From Devosia sp. 66-14 (GTDB lineage: Bacteria > Pseudomonadota > Alphaproteobacteria > Rhizobiales > Devosiaceae), in assembly GCA_001899085.1 (NCBI GenBank), contig MKVB01000006.1, positions 1,019,566-1,067,651 on the forward strand: a stretch of 48,086 nt of DNA. The letters run 5' to 3'. Made by a program: the position numbers and the translations under genes. Under the pieces are notes generated by a model that saw nothing but the letters and a program-made list of their open reading frames with translations, had not been told where the DNA came from and did not search any database. Positions 35,700-44,902 of the stretch are shown here, piece by piece (within the stretch, counting starts at the first letter, position 1; each line of letters opens with the position of its first letter).

Positions 35700-37348
35700 A
35701 CGACCAAATCCAAAAGCAACTGGGCAAAACGCTCTGGAACATTGCCGACCAGCTGCGCGGCGCGATGAATGCCGACGACTTCCGCGATTACATGCTCTCT
35801 TTCCTGTTCCTCCGCTACCTCTCGGGCAACTACGAGGCGGCTGCGAAGCGGGAACTGGGACCGGACTACCCTGATCTCCCACAAGATGTGCTGGCGCGTT
35901 CCGGGGCGAGCACGCCCCTGCAAGCGTGGTACGAGGACAATCCGAGCGAAGTGGGCGACTTCGAAAAGCAAATGCGCCGCAAGGTGCATTACGTGATCCA
36001 GCCGCCCTATCTGTGGAACAACATCGCGAATCTGGCCCGAACACAGAGCGACGAACTGCTACTGACGCTGGATAGAGGTTTCAAGTACATAGAGAATGAG
36101 TCCTTCCAGAGCACGTTCAGCGGCCTGTTCTCTGAGATAAACTTGTACTCGGAGAAACTCGGGAAGACCCAGCCGGACAAGAACAAAAAGCTCTGTTCCA
36201 TCATCGCTGAGATTGCCAAGGGGCTGGCCGACTTCTCGTCCGAGGTAGATCAGCTGGGCGATGCCTATGAGTACCTGATCGGCCAGTTCGCCGCCGGCTC
36301 CGGCAAGAAGGCAGGCGAGTTCTACACCCCGCAGCAAATCTCCGACATCCTCTCTGCCATTGTGACCCTCGACAGCCAGGAACCCGCCACCGGCCAGAAG
36401 GATCGGCTGACCAGCGTTCTCGACTTTGCCTGCGGCTCCGGTTCGCTACTTCTCAACGTACGGAAGCGCATGGGCCCCCATGGCATCGGCAAGATCTTCG
36501 GGCAGGAGAAGAATATCACCACTTACAACCTCGCCCGCATGAACATGCTGCTTCATGGGGTGAAGGACACCGAGTTCGAGATTTTTCATGGCGACACCCT
36601 CGCAAATGACTGGGACATATTGCGCGAGTTGAACCCTGCGAAGAAGCCATCGTTTGATGCCATCGTGGCAAACCCGCCCTTCAGCTTGCGCTGGGAGCCT
36701 ACCGAGGCGATGGGCGACGATGTGCGGTTCAAGAATTACGGGTTGGCGCCCAAATCCGCCGCCGACTTTGCCTTCCTGCTGCACGGGTTCCACTATCTCA
36801 AGGATGATGGCGTGATGGCCATCATCCTACCGCACGGGGTGCTGTTCCGAGGCGGGGCTGAGGAACGCATTCGAACGAAGCTGCTGAAAGACGGTCACAT
36901 CGACACGGTCATCGGCCTGCCAGCAAATCTCTTCTATTCCACTGGCATTCCAGTCTGCATCCTGATCCTAAAGAAGTGCAAGAAACCGGACGATGTGCTC
37001 TTCATCAATGCCGCCGAGCATTTCATTAAAGGCAAACGCCAGAACCAATTGGGAAATGGCGAGAACGGGACGCCAGATCATATCGGCAAGATTGTCTCGA
37101 CCTACCAATTCCGCAAGGAAGAGGACCGCTACTCCAAGCGCGTGAGCATGGAGCGGATCGCCGAAGAGGGCTATAACCTCAACATTTCTCGCTACATCAG
37201 CACGTCCGTGGGCGGGGATGAGATTGACCTGGCGGCCACGCATGAGGAGCTGGTGCGGCTCGATGAGCAAGTCCGATTGGCAACGGCGAAACACAACGCA
37301 TTTCTGAAGGAACTGGGGCTACCTCTGCTGCCGACGCAGGATAGCTGA
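35696..37348 (+). CDS. hsdM: Type I restriction-modification DNA methyltransferase subunit
   Basis: A 550-residue N6-adenine methyltransferase. The N-terminal helical domain (QLGKTLWNIADQLRGAMNAD, FLFLRYLSGNYEAAAK) is typical of HsdM. SAM motif DFACGSGSLLLN and catalytic ANPPFSLRW (NPPF) are intact. Modifies host DNA at the HsdS site and is part of the HsdR complex. Overlaps prrC by four bases, last gene of the locus. Confidence 0.95.
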   Translation: MNDQIQKQLGKTLWNIADQLRGAMNADDFRDYMLSFLFLRYLSGNYEAAAKRELGPDYPDLPQDVLARSGASTPLQAWYEDNPSEVGDFEKQMRRKVHYVIQPPYLWNNIANLARTQSDELLLTLDRGFKYIENESFQSTFSGLFSEINLYSEKLGKTQPDKNKKLCSIIAEIAKGLADFSSEVDQLGDAYEYLIGQFAAGSGKKAGEFYTPQQISDILSAIVTLDSQEPATGQKDRLTSVLDFACGSGSLLLNVRKRMGPHGIGKIFGQEKNITTYNLARMNMLLHGVKDTEFEIFHGDTLANDWDILRELNPAKKPSFDAIVANPPFSLRWEPTEAMGDDVRFKNYGLAPKSAADFAFLLHGFHYLKDDGVMAIILPHGVLFRGGAEERIRTKLLKDGHIDTVIGLPANLFYSTGIPVCILILKKCKKPDDVLFINAAEHFIKGKRQNQLGNGENGTPDHIGKIVSTYQFRKEEDRYSKRVSMERIAEEGYNLNISRYISTSVGGDEIDLAATHEELVRLDEQVRLATAKHNAFLKELGLPLLPTQDS

Positions 37349-37533
37349 AATCGGTTCTGAGTTTGGTTTTCGCCTGCCCCCATCATCGTGACGGCAAATC
37401 CATCGCATAAGATTGTCGATGGTAATCGAGTTGAGACAGGTCGTTCATCCATCTTCGCTCGGGGCGGCATCACCCAATCTCTATGAGAACTGTCGACCGC
37501 GGTTCGTTGTCCCGCGTAAGCTTCCTTCCCAGC

Positions 37534-38205
37534 TCAGTGAGGTAGCACCCTAAAGTCATCCGCAACGCCAAGGTTCATCGAGTTGAACCCCATCATCTTG
37601 GATGAGTACGACACCGTACGCAGGATGGAATCACCGTTACCGTGATCGATGGGCTTGATGTCGATCGCATCGATCGGTGCATTCCCGTTCAGAGCTGATG
37701 ATCCCCTTCGTAGAGATCGTTCCAACTGCTCGGTCCGGTTTGCAGGAACCACCCAGATCGAATGGACATGGAGGTTTTCCGCATCCCTCATCGAACTCCA
37801 ATACCTCGACCCCTCTGCGTCGATGAAAGCCAACACCTTAGGCAGGTTCGATCGATGAGATTCCCTATGGTAGTTCCGACCAACGACATCTCTGCATACC
37901 CGGCTGTAGAGATGGTTGAATGCGTCAAGCTCCAGCTCGCCAACCGCTTGGCCTTCGGCCAGTCGCCTACGGCGACCTGATCCATTCTTTTCGAATGTCA
38001 GAGTGATGAACAGGATCGCTTTAGGTTCGCTGGGCTCACTGCAGGCCTCAGTGATCATCGATCCGAACCATTCTCCGTATGCCCTGTTCAGGCTCCTTCC
38101 ATCCTGCATTCCTTCACTCACTCGGGTTAGGTCCAGACATTCGGTCAACCGATTGATCGGGGAAGAATCCCGATCTGATTGGTTCTGCGATCCTTTCATG
38201 ATCAA
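37534..38205 (-). CDS. HUH-type rolling-circle replication initiator-like protein
   Basis: 223 residues with the three motifs of rolling-circle initiators in order: FITLTF (66-71, motif I), HVHS (146-149, HUH metal site, motif II) and YSSKMMGF (Tyr200 with Lys203, motif III). This points to a single-Tyr nickase/ligase of a small plasmid or phage-like element. Not annotated as a transposase because no transposon ends are visible. Followed downstream on the plus strand by the DnaQ-like gene in the same orientation. Assignment rests on motifs alone. Confidence 0.6.
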   Translation of the reverse strand: MIMKGSQNQSDRDSSPINRLTECLDLTRVSEGMQDGRSLNRAYGEWFGSMITEACSEPSEPKAILFITLTFEKNGSGRRRRLAEGQAVGELELDAFNHLYSRVCRDVVGRNYHRESHRSNLPKVLAFIDAEGSRYWSSMRDAENLHVHSIWVVPANRTEQLERSLRRGSSALNGNAPIDAIDIKPIDHGNGDSILRTVSYSSKMMGFNSMNLGVADDFRVLPH

Positions 38206-38299
38206 AAACCCAACCTCGGATTGAGATCAGGGGACCAGTCGCAGGGGATGTTCATCGGTCAGAGGATTACCGTCTTGATCGTCTTCCATCCTGCGATAT

Positions 38300-39211
38300 T
38301 TATCCGGCTGACACAGAGTGTGCGCCCTTTGGCCCATGTAGCGTTCGCCGATCTGAGAACCGTTCAAACGGCGACACTCTGTCGACGATGACGCTGGCGT
38401 TGCCAAACCGTTCGGATTTCAGGAACAGCAGTTCGGCTGCCTTTGAGGCCTCGTCGACCTCGACTTCCCAACGACGCTGCACCCATTTGTACCCTCGGTC
38501 GCGAAGTGCCGCGTTGGCTGCGAACGGAGAGCCTGTGACTCCAATCCTCCAGCTTGTCTTCAGGGCATTCTTCAACAAGCGGCACATGCCGTTGGAGTCC
38601 CCTACCCTGCTGGCGAGCAGCTCGATCCCCGCGAAGCAATCCCATACTGCCCGATGACCGGTGAAGAAGTAGCCTGTTTTCAGGGCTAGATATTCCAGCT
38701 TGGTGCTCTCGTATCCTAGCTCGCACCAGTTGATCTGCGACATCGAGCATGCCCAGGGCCTCTGCTGAAATGCGGGACTTAGATTTTCAAGGAAGGGACG
38801 GTCGAAGCGGGCGTGATGAGCGACGATCAGATCGGCGGCTTTGGTATATCGGTCGACTTCGAACAGATCGATCACCTTCCCAGACAGCTCGCCCGCTGTC
38901 AGGCCGGTGAGTTGCTGGACGTTGAGCGGGATGGGTTGGCTAGGCTCCGCCTTTTGCTCCAAGGGTCGACCGATCTCGAAAATGCGCCCATCCATTCCGA
39001 ACGTGAACGGCACCATCGCCAACTCAATCACCTCGTCTGTCGAGGACTCCAGTCCGGTGGTCTCTACATCGACGAACAGGCCAATGCGGGTCGGCGTCCC
39101 ATCGGGCGGATTAATAACTGGTCGAGGAACAAGCCGACGCAGCACACGATAGTGGTCGCTTGCCTCAAGTGCCTGAGCTATCCGCTCCTGTTCGTCGCTG
39201 TATCGTTCCAC
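38300..39211 (-). CDS. DnaQ-like 3'-5' exonuclease
   Basis: 303 residues. DEDDh exonuclease motifs: FVDVETTGLES (ExoI, Asp48/Glu50), AHHARFDRPFLE (ExoII) and GHRAVWDC (ExoIII His-x4-Asp). Related to the proofreading subunit family and to free-standing RNase T-like exonucleases. The C-terminal part carries WKVEVDEASKAAELLFLKSE-like helices of unknown role. It lies between the HUH gene and the 17-nt core repeat, so it belongs to the accessory element. Confidence 0.85.
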   Translation of the reverse strand: MERYSDEQERIAQALEASDHYRVLRRLVPRPVINPPDGTPTRIGLFVDVETTGLESSTDEVIELAMVPFTFGMDGRIFEIGRPLEQKAEPSQPIPLNVQQLTGLTAGELSGKVIDLFEVDRYTKAADLIVAHHARFDRPFLENLSPAFQQRPWACSMSQINWCELGYESTKLEYLALKTGYFFTGHRAVWDCFAGIELLASRVGDSNGMCRLLKNALKTSWRIGVTGSPFAANAALRDRGYKWVQRRWEVEVDEASKAAELLFLKSERFGNASVIVDRVSPFERFSDRRTLHGPKGAHSVSAG

Positions 39212-39376
39212 TGCCCACTTACCTCACTCGCATTACCTTGGATCAGGTACTTATCGCGCGAGCCGGACTGGCTGGGCAGATCGCCAGGCTCGACCAGGAA
39301 ATCTACCAGTTCTGGATTTGGGCTACGGCAAGCCCGCAGAAAGCCGGTGAAAACCAACGCTGAGGCTGAAGCTCTA

Positions 39377-39393
39377 GAAGCTTCTGCTCTACC
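39377..39393. repeat. 17-nt copy of the tRNA-Gly anticodon/D-arm sequence (attachment core)
   Basis: GAAGCTTCTGCTCTACC, identical to 25563-25579, eight bases before the stop end of the second integrase gene. Flanks do not continue the tRNA match on either side, so this is not a second tRNA. Confidence 0.65.
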
Positions 39394-39400
39394 TTTGGAA

Positions 39401-40474
39401 CTAGTCCAGGCTCGAGCGAGACAGAGCTTCGATCACATCCCTCGCCCGGCTCGTCACCTTGGCTTCCTCGAGGTGTGCATACCGCATCGTCGTCCTGATA
39501 TCGGCATGACCGAGTACTGCCTTCACCTCGTAGACGCTCATCCCGTTCTGGATAAGTCGAGAAGCGTGAGTATGACGCAGGGTGTGAACGGTGCAGTCGT
39601 GGAGTCCAGCTCGGTCGAATGCCTTCCGTATCGCGATAACACTGTATCGCCTCGCTCCACCTTTTGAATTTGAGAACAGGAATTTACCCGCCCTGCTCTC
39701 CAACCGATTTGCGAGGACGTTCGTCACGCGGGTTGTCATGAACAGAAGGCTTTCGTTCTCCACCTTCGACCTCCACAACCTGATCTCACGGTTGGGAAGG
39801 TCGATCTGATCCCATGTCAGGGTCGCAATCTCGCTGTACCTCGCTCCAGTATCGAGCAGGATGACGATCAGGTCGTAGTTATCCTGCATGTCCTGCATCT
39901 TCTTCGGATCACGCTCATCAGCTGGCGCGAGGCCGTTGCTGACACGATTGGGGTCAAGTTCCCGAAGCAGTCGCCTTTCCTCCTCTGAAGACAGGTATCG
40001 AAGCTTGCCACCGGGGATTCTGACGGTCGGAGGGGTAAGGTCAGGGATTTCGAACCCGTTCCGTTTGGCGTAACGGATCGCCCCCATGATCATGTTCAGC
40101 TCGTGCTTCACTGTCTGTGGGGCTCGTCCCTGCTGGGTCCGCCGCTGCTTATGACGGTCGAGGTCGCCGTTGGTCAGAGATGATATCGGCCCGCTACCAC
40201 TCAACGTCGCGAGGAGGGCTTTCTTCCTCCTGATCAGGTTGCGGTAGCTCGGGGTTCCCTCCTTGCTGGCGAGGAACCTGAGCAAAGCATCCGACACCGT
40301 GATTTGCTTTTTCTTGCCGAGGACGCCTTCGGAGTAGGCCTCCGCCTTGGCCTGGGCTTCAACTTTCTCGGCGGCCTTTCGGTCCGTCGTTCGGGTTGAC
40401 CTGACAAAGGTCCGACCGTTCAACTGGAACTGAACATACCAGAACCGGGAATTTCCGCGTTTGACGAGGGGCAT
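39401..40474 (-). CDS. Tyrosine recombinase (phage/element integrase)
   Basis: About 357 residues. Arm domain MPLVKRGNSRFWYVQFQLNG, core-binding domain, and catalytic domain with LLDTGARYSEIATLTW (Arg), HTLRHTHASRLIQNG (His/Arg) and VLGHADIRTTMRYAH (final His, Tyr). ATG 40474 is preferred over 40495: AAGGA lies nine bases before it and the N-terminus fits the family better. The adjacent 17-nt core suggests that it targets the tRNA-Gly anticodon region. Distinct from the P4-type integrase at 24163. Confidence 0.9.
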   Translation of the reverse strand: MPLVKRGNSRFWYVQFQLNGRTFVRSTRTTDRKAAEKVEAQAKAEAYSEGVLGKKKQITVSDALLRFLASKEGTPSYRNLIRRKKALLATLSGSGPISSLTNGDLDRHKQRRTQQGRAPQTVKHELNMIMGAIRYAKRNGFEIPDLTPPTVRIPGGKLRYLSSEEERRLLRELDPNRVSNGLAPADERDPKKMQDMQDNYDLIVILLDTGARYSEIATLTWDQIDLPNREIRLWRSKVENESLLFMTTRVTNVLANRLESRAGKFLFSNSKGGARRYSVIAIRKAFDRAGLHDCTVHTLRHTHASRLIQNGMSVYEVKAVLGHADIRTTMRYAHLEEAKVTSRARDVIEALSRSSLD

Positions 40475-40531
40475 CGGAGGATCCTTCCGACGCACGGCGT
40501 CTCCCCATTACCCTCGTTGCTCAACCAGAAA

Positions 40532-41176
40532 TCACTGGACGACATACAACTTTGCCGGTCGATGGGCCCCACTACTCATTCTGCCGGTCTCGTTCATCCA
40601 ATCCGATCCGTCCAACTGACGTCTGAGGTTTCGGATATCGACTTGACCCTTTACACTAGCCAGCCGTCTCACCTCGTTCAGTCCATCTCGCAGCTCGGCA
40701 ATGGTGAACTCTGGACTGCTAACCAGAACTGCTACGTCCTTCGGGCTGTAAGAGAGGGCCTTCAATGCCTCCTCTATTGACCGATCATAGTTCGCGAGGA
40801 GTGTGGGTAACGAGTCTACGGGGGCCCACCGATGCCTGGCGCCGCTAGCTGAACGCAAGTTCGACTTCTTCGGAACGCAAGCAAAGCAAGTGGAGACAAC
40901 TCCTCCCAATGGGCTTGCGCCCCTGATCCGCGTTTCGAAATTTGTCGCAGAGACTGCCTTTATGCCCGTGAGCATTCGGACCCCATTCTCTGCACATCCC
41001 GTTATCGTCTGTCCCGGCTCCAGTTCGAACTCGGGCAGCATCCAATGCCCCTCGGGCCGCATCCAATCTGGCTGGCGAAGGAGAACCTCGACGCGGCGTC
41101 CCTCCGCTCGAAAGAGGGCAATTGCGACGGCATATGGGGCGAGGTCGGCCAATGCAGCAACATACTCAGGTCTCAT
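40532..41176 (-). CDS. NrtR-like Nudix/winged-helix regulator (catalytically degenerate)
   Basis: 214 residues. The N-terminal Nudix-like domain lacks the REUxEE glutamates (the box reads ELEPGQTITGCAENGVRMLT), so hydrolase activity is unlikely. The C-terminal 60 residues follow the NrtR winged helix: FTIAELRDGLNEV, RNLRRQL, HRPAKLYVV. NrtR repressors bind TTAAGGGTA-like inverted sites and often sense ADP-ribose; several such half-sites lie just upstream. Here it seems to be a repressor of the element's genes rather than of NAD synthesis. No Shine-Dalgarno; the mRNA may be near-leaderless. Confidence 0.65.
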   Translation of the reverse strand: MRPEYVAALADLAPYAVAIALFRAEGRRVEVLLRQPDWMRPEGHWMLPEFELEPGQTITGCAENGVRMLTGIKAVSATNFETRIRGASPLGGVVSTCFACVPKKSNLRSASGARHRWAPVDSLPTLLANYDRSIEEALKALSYSPKDVAVLVSSPEFTIAELRDGLNEVRRLASVKGQVDIRNLRRQLDGSDWMNETGRMSSGAHRPAKLYVVQ

Positions 41177-41181
41177 TGCAC

Positions 41182-41280
41182 TTAAGGGTATTGACTACCC
41201 GTATCCTTCTGCTAAACACACATCACTTTCGGGCACCAGCACCCCTAACTCGAGCTAGTTAAGGGTATCTCAGCCCCTAA
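41182..41280. promoter_or_regulatory. Cluster of NrtR-like half-sites
   Basis: TTAAGGGTA at 41182-41190 and 41259-41267; GGGTA-TTGAC-TACCC (41186-41200) is a perfect inverted repeat; CCCCTAACT-CGAGCT-AGTTAAGGG (41242-41265) is an 8/9 inverted repeat; CCCCTAA recurs at 41274-41280. All are in the divergent gap between the regulator and the 112-aa gene. Confidence 0.6.
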
Positions 41281-41337
41281 GTCAACTTCCGGCCGGTCGT
41301 TGTTGCCTGCAAAGATCAATCCAACCGGAGCAAAAAC

Positions 41338-41676
41338 ATGAGCTATGAACTTTCCCTCCCCGCCGACCACGCGGGGAACCCCAAGCACATCTTCCTGAAT
41401 CTCACCGACATCGATCCCCAATACTACCACCACTACTACCTCCAGGGGACGGACCGTCACCTGCATGTGGCCGAAATGGCAGGTTGGCCGTTCGAAAGCC
41501 TGATGAAGGTCGGCAAGCACCTCCAGTACGCCCACGAAAGCGAGATTGAGTTCAGCAAGGTAGTCGTGGATTTCAATCGCGCCCGCCGTCGCTGGACGAT
41601 CGGCGAGTTGGACGACGGGGACAGGGCTGTCTACTGCCGCCTGCCTTACGGGCACGGCTTCCTCATGAAGCTCTAG
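41338..41676 (+). CDS. Small hypothetical protein of the element (112 aa)
   Basis: A soluble protein with many aromatic and His residues (DPQYYHHYYLQGTDRHLHV) and a charged C-terminal half (NRARRRWTIGELDDGDRAVY). GGAG lies nine bases before the ATG. Divergent from the regulator and 54 nt ahead of the replication gene, so probably in the same operon. Function unknown. Confidence 0.65.
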   Translation: MSYELSLPADHAGNPKHIFLNLTDIDPQYYHHYYLQGTDRHLHVAEMAGWPFESLMKVGKHLQYAHESEIEFSKVVVDFNRARRRWTIGELDDGDRAVYCRLPYGHGFLMKL

Positions 41677-41730
41677 TCCTCTTCTTGAGATCGGGGGAGA
41701 TGCCGACCGTCTCCCCCCAACAAGGCTCAC

Positions 41731-44634
41731 ATGACAGACTGGCTCAACCATAAACTCCCCGTGTCGATAAACAGGGGATTCCTCGACAAGTCTCCGACTG
41801 AGGAGGGGGCATGGTCCAAGGGGTTTTCTCCTTGGGAGATCACCCCAGAACAGCTCAACAGAGCGATCAAGAGGGGATTTGCATACGGCCCCATTTTTCG
41901 GGGTGAACAGCGGAAGAACGAGAACTTCGTCCGTTGCGGTGTCATCTCGCTCGATTTCGATGGGGCTCCGACCGCTGAAGAGGTGTCACATCACCCGGTC
42001 GTCCAAGAGGCTCTGACGATCCTATACACCACTCCCAGCAGCACCAAGGAAGTACGCCGGTTTCGGATGATCTTCGCGCTGGAACACCCGATCGAGTCCA
42101 TGAGGGATTGGGTAAGCGCCACTCGTTCCCTCGCGCTCCAACTCCGATCAGACCTGGCTGCTGTCGATGGTGCGCGGATGTTCTTTGGGAGCAGCAAAGG
42201 GGACACTCGCGTCTGGGATCGGGGGTTGTCCACCACCAGGATCAACGAGCTAATCGAGGCCGGGAAGAACGCATTCCAACCCGAGGGGTCGAAGGGACAG
42301 TGGACAGCGACAGGTCGGTCTACGGTCGTGCTAGATCACAACCAGCTTGTTCGACTTTCGGGTTCATCCCAGCTTGTTCCACTCTCTTCCCTCAAGCGTC
42401 AAACCACCATCCACTGCCCCAAACACGATGATCAGAATGCCAGCGCATTCGTCGTCGTCAGCTCATCGAATGGGGTTAACGGGGTTAGCTGTTCCGCATG
42501 CGGCCTGACATACTGGCCTGAAGAACAGACCTACAATTTCGACACCTTCGACGAAGCGGTGAAGGTAGCGAAAGAGTTCTCCCTCCACGCAAAACCGAAT
42601 TGGGATTTGTTCGTTCCCCACGAAGCCTCACCCTACAAGCACCTCTTCCCAACCCAGGATGCAGTTGAAGGGATGATGGATGCCACAGGGTACATCCTCA
42701 ACAGCCGCTATCTGAAGGATGACCTCCAAATCCCCAAGGGGATCACGTTGGTCAAGAGCCCCAAGGGTACGGGAAAGACCGAGTTCGTGTCCCAAGTGGT
42801 TGCCGACCCAGGCACCTCAGTTCTCCTTGTGGGTCATCGCCGCGCTCTCATCCGTCAGCTTTGCGAGCGGCTGAAGCTAAGCTGCTATCTCGATGAAGGA
42901 GTGGACGGAGTACCGTTCAATCCCAGCCGGTACGGTGTCTGCCTCGACAGCCTCTCGAAGGCCCGGAACATCGAGTACGACTACATCGTCATCGACGAGT
43001 CCGAGCAGCTTCTCGCTCACTTCCTGTCCGAAACGATGGAAGATCGGCGGAACGACACGATACATCGGCTCCGTCATCACATTTCCAGAGCGAAGCGGGT
43101 GATCGCCCTCGATGCCGATCTGGGATGGACGACGTTCCGGTTCCTCAACGCCTGCTATCGAACCAGCGAGGTGTCGAAGGACACCACCATCTTCCTCAAC
43201 GAGTACAGCGACGAAAAGAAGCCCGTGCGGCTCTATGAGTCGAGGAACCATCTGATTGCTGAAATCCACGAGGCCGTGAAAGAGGGGAAACGCTGCTACA
43301 TCACCGCCAACTCTCGGACGCTGATCGAGAGCCTCTACGAGGCACTTCGTGGGTTCGTTCCAGACGGGAAGATTATCAGCGTCACCAGCTCCAATTCCCA
43401 GCAGCCAGCGATACAGGAATTCCTCTCCAACATCAGGAAAACTGCGAGGGAGTATCAGGTGATCCTCACCAGCCCCTCCGTCTCCACCGGTGTCGATATC
43501 TCGTTCGAGAATGGTGAGGAGGTTTTTGACCACGTGTTCGGCATCTTTGAACCCCTGATTTCCACCCATTTTGAGTGTGATCAGCAGCTTCTCCGGGTCA
43601 GAAATCCGAAGTCCGTCAGCCTCTACATCACCCCATCGCGGTTTGGATTCGAAACCAATCTCGATGTAGTCAAAGCCGATCTGATTGTGGAACGACTGAT
43701 GGAAACGCTGATCCAGGGGTACAAAAGCGACGGCTCCCCCTCTTTCAACGAAACCCATCCCCTACTCAACCTGGCTTGTAGTGTGGTCAGCGTTGAACGC
43801 GCTTCGAAGAACAACCTGAAACGCAACTTCAAGGCATACAAGGAACGGCAGAATTATCCCATCGAGATCGTCCCAGCTGATCGACTGCTGGCGAACGCGG
43901 GGAAGGACTGGATCGACGACGCGAAACAGCGGGTCGATGAAAAGTACCTCGATACCGTGACCAACGCTCGCCAGCTGACCTACGACGAGATGGATGAGGT
44001 TCGCGGCTTGATCGAGAGCAATGAGGTTGTCCCGTCAGAACTCAGAGCCTCTTTCGACCGTACGAGGGTCGAGTTGTTCTATAGGGAGCCAATCTCGAAG
44101 GATCTGCTGGTGACCCACGAGGGAGGAAGGTTCATTCCACGCGTCCTCCTGTTCGAGGACATGATCAATCCCGAAGTTGTGAGGCTCCAAACGCAGATTC
44201 TGAAGGAGAAGGAGTTCACCGACCCCATCATCAAGGTCATCCCGTCCAGGCACTTTCGTACCCTTCTGCTCCAGCGTGCTCTGTTCTCGGCCGGTCTTTG
44301 GAATGAAGTAGGCTTCGAGTGGTCGCGTGTGATTGACACCCGTGATCTGGATGAGTTCATCACCCTTGTTCAGCGGCACAAGCCTCAGTTCGAGTCCCAG
44401 TTCGGGATGGAGGTTCGTGCCGACCTCAACACCAAGCCGATTTCCCAGCTCAACTCCCTCCTCAGTTGTGCGGGGTTGAGGCTGTCCAAACTAAAGGAGC
44501 GGATCGCGGAGGGTGACAAGCGGATCACCCGGTATGAGTGGGATATGGAAAAGGTGTCGGTGATGAAGGAAATTTCGAAACGACGCTCCAGCTATCATGA
44601 TCCGTGGCAATCACCACCGTTCGCTCAAAGCTGA
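41731..44634 (+). CDS. Primase-helicase replication protein (AEP/OBP-type)
   Basis: 967 residues. N-terminal archaeo-eukaryotic primase-like part: RCGVISLDFDGAPT (DxD, 75-77), RRFRMIFALEHPI, ARMFFGSSKGD (149-158). A primase zinc-binding segment follows (HCPKHDD at 228, SCSACG at 253). Then a helicase of origin-binding type: SPKGTGKT (343-350), VIDESEQLLAH (420-430), and TSPSVSTGVDISFE near 590. Such proteins replicate plasmids, phages and phage satellites from a nearby origin. Directly upstream of the 63-bp repeat pair. Family by motif; exact subgroup uncertain. Confidence 0.75.
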   Translation: MTDWLNHKLPVSINRGFLDKSPTEEGAWSKGFSPWEITPEQLNRAIKRGFAYGPIFRGEQRKNENFVRCGVISLDFDGAPTAEEVSHHPVVQEALTILYTTPSSTKEVRRFRMIFALEHPIESMRDWVSATRSLALQLRSDLAAVDGARMFFGSSKGDTRVWDRGLSTTRINELIEAGKNAFQPEGSKGQWTATGRSTVVLDHNQLVRLSGSSQLVPLSSLKRQTTIHCPKHDDQNASAFVVVSSSNGVNGVSCSACGLTYWPEEQTYNFDTFDEAVKVAKEFSLHAKPNWDLFVPHEASPYKHLFPTQDAVEGMMDATGYILNSRYLKDDLQIPKGITLVKSPKGTGKTEFVSQVVADPGTSVLLVGHRRALIRQLCERLKLSCYLDEGVDGVPFNPSRYGVCLDSLSKARNIEYDYIVIDESEQLLAHFLSETMEDRRNDTIHRLRHHISRAKRVIALDADLGWTTFRFLNACYRTSEVSKDTTIFLNEYSDEKKPVRLYESRNHLIAEIHEAVKEGKRCYITANSRTLIESLYEALRGFVPDGKIISVTSSNSQQPAIQEFLSNIRKTAREYQVILTSPSVSTGVDISFENGEEVFDHVFGIFEPLISTHFECDQQLLRVRNPKSVSLYITPSRFGFETNLDVVKADLIVERLMETLIQGYKSDGSPSFNETHPLLNLACSVVSVERASKNNLKRNFKAYKERQNYPIEIVPADRLLANAGKDWIDDAKQRVDEKYLDTVTNARQLTYDEMDEVRGLIESNEVVPSELRASFDRTRVELFYREPISKDLLVTHEGGRFIPRVLLFEDMINPEVVRLQTQILKEKEFTDPIIKVIPSRHFRTLLLQRALFSAGLWNEVGFEWSRVIDTRDLDEFITLVQRHKPQFESQFGMEVRADLNTKPISQLNSLLSCAGLRLSKLKERIAEGDKRITRYEWDMEKVSVMKEISKRRSSYHDPWQSPPFAQS

Positions 44635-44710
44635 TCGTCCTTTCGAAATTCCCTCCATCACTAACACCACCGTCTTCTACCTGATCGCGGATGTCCACGC
44701 GGTTTTGAAG

Positions 44711-44902
44711 GGGATCACTCCCCCTCTTTATATAGAACAGTCGAAAATCACCGTCAGTTATCCCCCTCGACAGTGGGAAGTGGATCAACTGGATCGATAT
44801 CGTGGATCGATATCACGGTGTGGTTGGGGTGTAGGGGTGGGATCACTCACCCCATTTTTATGGAAACACTCCAAAACTATCTGAGTTATCCCTTCTCGAC
44901 AG
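44711..44902. repeat. Pair of imperfect 63-bp direct repeats, origin candidate
   Basis: Unit 1 is 44711-44773 and unit 2 is 44839-44902. Both begin GGGATCACTC and end AGTTATCCC-(1 to 2 nt)-CTCGACAG, with an AT-rich middle (TTTATATAGA / TTTTTATGGA). Between the units GGATCGATATC occurs twice (about 44791 and 44804). Location right after the primase-helicase gene suggests iterons or an origin. The second unit covers the 3' end of the convergent 99-aa gene. Confidence 0.6.

Noticed and set aside
39160-39363. 67-codon plus-strand frame ending just before the 17-nt core
   Set aside because: The C-terminal 40 residues look protein-like, but the start overlaps the exonuclease gene and there is no ribosome site; possibly the tail of a disrupted gene.
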